Assembly: GCF_004104355.1 (NCBI RefSeq)
Contig: NZ_RJLM01000002.1
Span: 487,385-551,384, forward strand
Direction of reading: 5' to 3'
Length of the DNA: 64,000 nt
DNA from: Photobacterium chitinilyticum
GTDB taxonomy: Bacteria; Pseudomonadota; Gammaproteobacteria; Enterobacterales; Vibrionaceae
Below the pieces are notes generated by a model. It saw only the letters and a program-made list of their open reading frames with translations. It was not told where the DNA came from and ran no database searches. Shown in pieces: positions 61,967-64,000 of this stretch. How positions within the stretch are numbered: position 1 is the stretch's first letter; each line of letters starts with the position of its first letter. The position numbers and the translations under genes were made by a program.

Positions 61967-63652
61967 TTATAACGCGGTGCGTTTGTACTTTAGGTATTCC
62001 GGTTCCCAGAAGGTCGCGTTGATCTTTTCAAGTAATTGCTCATCACTGCGTTTGGGCGCTTTGTTTTGTTCTACCGCTTTTTTGGCTACCGCCAGTGCAA
62101 TATGGTGTGATACCTGTTGGATTGCTTCCAATGGCGGTAGTAGGGCTCCGTGCCCATCTTGAGCAAGAGGTGAGCATTCTGCCAGTGCACGGCTGCTTTC
62201 CATCAGCATTTCGTCCGTTACTCGGGTCGCGCCGCTGGCCAGAACACCAAGACCAATACCCGGGAAAATATAGCTATTGTTGCACTGGGCAATAGGATAG
62301 CTTTTATCGTTAAATAACACCGGATCGAATGGGCTGCCGGTTGCAATTAGTGCATCGCCTTCTGTCCAACGAATAATGTCAGCCGGTGTCGCTTCAACAC
62401 GGCTGGTTGGGTTGGAAAGTGGCAGCACAATAGGGCGCTTGCAATGAGCATGCATCTCAGTGATCACCTCTTGACTGAACAGGCCGGGCACACCGGAAAC
62501 ACCGATCAGAACCGTTGGTTTGGCATTACTGATAACATCTATCAGGGAGATGCTATCGGTATTATTCCATTGATCAACGGTTGCACTTTTCTGGGCTAGC
62601 TTCTGTTGGAAACTGAGTAGATTCTGCATGTTGTCGGTTAGTAGGCCCCAGCGATCAACCATGAAGATTTGTTCGCGAGCCTTGCTGTCGCTCAGCCCTT
62701 CCGCGACCATCTGGGCCACAATCGCCTCGGCAATTCCGCATCCGGCAGAGCCTGCACCGACAAACGTTACCCGCTGCTCGGAGAGTTTCGAACCAGCCGC
62801 TTTGCAGGCGGCAAGCAGGCTACCAACGGTAACCGCAGCAGTCCCCTGAATATCGTCGTTAAAACAGCATACTTTATCTTTATAGCGGTTAAGCAGTGGC
62901 ATGGCGTTTTTCTGGGCAAAGTCCTCGAACTGGATCAGCGCATTTGGCCAGCGGCTTCTCACGGCTTGGATCACTTCCTCGACAAAGTCGTCATATTCCT
63001 GGCCGGTGACACGCGGATGGCGCCAGCCCATATACATAGGATCAGACAGGCGCTGGGTATTGTTGGTGCCGACATCCAGAACAATCGGCAACGTGTTGGC
63101 TGGGTTGATCCCTCCGCAGGCAGTGTATAGTGCCAGCTTGCCGATAGGGATGCCCATGCCGCCAATCCCCTGATCGCCTAGGCCTAGGATCCGTTCACCG
63201 TCAGTGATCACGATAATTTTTACATCCTGACGGGCTGCATTATTTAAAATATCCACCATGCTGCCGCGCTCAGGGTAAGCAAGGAACAGGCCACGGCCTC
63301 GACGGTAAATGTTCGAGAATTTTTCGCAGGCTGCACCGACTGTCGGGGTGTAGATGATCGGCATCATTTCTTCGATATGGTTGACGATCAGCCGGTAGTA
63401 GAGCGTCTCGTTGGTATCTTGGATGTTGCGAAGGAAGATGTGTTTATCAAGATCATTTTTGAACGTTTGATATTGGCTATATGCGCGTTCTTCCTGTTCG
63501 GTAATGGATTCAATGGTTGCTGGCAGCAGCCCCATCAGGCTGAAGTTCTGCCTTTCCTCTGGGGAGAATGCGCTGCCCTTGTTTAGAAGGGCATTTTCTA
63601 GCAGGGTCGGCCCAGCATAAGGAAGGTATAGTGTTTTGTTGTTTTCGTACAT
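61967..63652 (-). CDS. maeA: NAD-dependent malic enzyme (SfcA/MaeA)
   Basis: 561 residues, closely matching E. coli MaeA over its whole length: [76 protein letters not shown]-type segment, [22 protein letters not shown], and the NAD-binding [17 protein letters not shown]. Catalyses oxidative decarboxylation of malate to pyruvate. It follows the dicarboxylate symporter gene by about 100 bases, separated by a terminator. Confidence 0.97.
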   Translation of the reverse strand: MYENNKTLYLPYAGPTLLENALLNKGSAFSPEERQNFSLMGLLPATIESITEQEERAYSQYQTFKNDLDKHIFLRNIQDTNETLYYRLIVNHIEEMMPIIYTPTVGAACEKFSNIYRRGRGLFLAYPERGSMVDILNNAARQDVKIIVITDGERILGLGDQGIGGMGIPIGKLALYTACGGINPANTLPIVLDVGTNNTQRLSDPMYMGWRHPRVTGQEYDDFVEEVIQAVRSRWPNALIQFEDFAQKNAMPLLNRYKDKVCCFNDDIQGTAAVTVGSLLAACKAAGSKLSEQRVTFVGAGSAGCGIAEAIVAQMVAEGLSDSKAREQIFMVDRWGLLTDNMQNLLSFQQKLAQKSATVDQWNNTDSISLIDVISNAKPTVLIGVSGVPGLFSQEVITEMHAHCKRPIVLPLSNPTSRVEATPADIIRWTEGDALIATGSPFDPVLFNDKSYPIAQCNNSYIFPGIGLGVLASGATRVTDEMLMESSRALAECSPLAQDGHGALLPPLEAIQQVSHHIALAVAKKAVEQNKAPKRSDEQLLEKINATFWEPEYLKYKRTAL

Positions 63653-63695
63653 GTCGCAGTGAATCCTAGAGTTCTTAAAAAAAGAGCGGTTCTTT

Positions 63696-63722
63696 AAAAA
63701 GAGCTGTCCGAGAACAGCTCTT
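63696..63722 (-). terminator. terminator between second symporter and malic enzyme
   Basis: On the minus strand, AAGAGCTGT and ACAGCTCTT (63699-63707 and 63714-63722) form a nine-base stem with a six-base loop, followed by TTTTTAAAG, a good intrinsic terminator. Either the symporter is terminated separately or read-through is partial. Confidence 0.7.
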
Positions 63723-63754
63723 ATAGTGATAACCAGTAGTAATGTAATGCTGAG

Positions 63755-64000
63755 TTAGATAGCTTCCTCGATAGGTACTAATCCTTCCTCTGTTTCTTCC
63801 GGTGCGTCGGAAACTTTGTCTATCAACAAAGCAATTACACCATCACCAGTGACATTACAGGCGGTGCCGAAGCTATCTTGGGCTAAGTGGAGTACGATTT
63901 GCAGTGCGATCATTTCTTCGGTAAAACCCAGCATTGAACCGAGTAGACCGACAGAAGCCATTACGGCTCCTCCCGGTGCGCCCGGTGCTGCCACCATTGT
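63755..64000 (-). CDS. DAACS-family symporter, C-terminal part only (cut by window edge)
   Basis: The last 81 codons of a symporter whose start lies beyond the right edge. The visible part has DSFGTACNVTGDG and ends DAPEETEEGLVPIEEAI. Of its 80 C-terminal residues 68 equal those of the full symporter at 20961; the first 54 are identical. The codons, however, differ at many synonymous positions, so the two copies are old but conserved. It is upstream of malic enzyme on the same strand, suggesting malate or similar C4-acid uptake. Confidence 0.85.
   Translation of the reverse strand, partial: TMVAAPGAPGGAVMASVGLLGSMLGFTEEMIALQIVLHLAQDSFGTACNVTGDGVIALLIDKVSDAPEETEEGLVPIEEAI

Overview
The window reads as chromosomal DNA of a marine gamma-proteobacterium of the Vibrionaceae, with Photobacterium or a close relative as the best guess. 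The basis is family recognition: a UhpA/UhpB-type pair, a periplasmic nitrate reductase operon with FNR- and NarP-like sites, a Vibrio-style T6SS locus, SfcA-type malic enzyme, and many c-di-GMP and chemotaxis proteins. No species-level marker such as rRNA is present. No tRNA, rRNA, CRISPR array or insertion sequence was recognised.

Layout. 1-1.2 kb: the 5' part of a MASE1 sensor kinase and its UhpA-like regulator (minus strand). 1.2-3.8 kb: an AT-rich accessory patch with a 32-codon ORF behind a good promoter and Shine-Dalgarno, two related small proteins, a Tpx-like protein with a damaged active site, and another orphan. 3.6-9.3 kb: napDAGHBC with a recognisable regulatory region and terminator. 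9.3-25.8 kb: ordinary single genes and pairs (PAS-GGDEF cyclase, transglutaminase-like protein, soluble chemoreceptor with CZB domain, LysE and EamA transporters, AraC and LysR regulators, two hexapeptide acetyltransferases, a dicarboxylate symporter, a DUF3179 protein, VanZ-like protein).

25.8-58 kb: a complete T6SS in two divergent units. The minus-strand unit is vgrG-linker-PAAR. The plus-strand unit is tssA-hcp-tssB-tssC-tssC2-tssE-tssF-tssG-clpV-orfX-orfY, then ATP-grasp ligase-sensor/MFS fusion-two periplasmic binding proteins, then fha-tssJ-tssK-tssL-tssM-orfZ-kinase. The baseplate, sheath, tail tube, ATPase and membrane complex are all there. The most unusual content is the four-gene ATP-grasp/MFS/binding-protein module: it is translationally packed and runs straight into the fha-tssJKLM genes. 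I propose it as a periplasmic sensing or small-peptide/cell-wall metabolite module co-expressed with the secretion machine. Three unrecognised large proteins (orfX, orfY, orfZ), a second shortened TssC, a SPOR-type tail on TssL, a degenerate Walker A in TssM and a minimal kinase without a visible phosphatase are further peculiarities. Hairpins after hcp, between tssC and tssC2, before the ATP-grasp gene and before the kinase suggest graded expression within the long operon.

58-64 kb: an ABC exporter, a REC-REC-GGDEF response regulator, NAD-malic enzyme, and the 3' end of a second dicarboxylate symporter whose visible part is nearly identical to the one at 21 kb. Start codons were chosen by Shine-Dalgarno and family length; all functions are by family resemblance judged by eye, not by database search.
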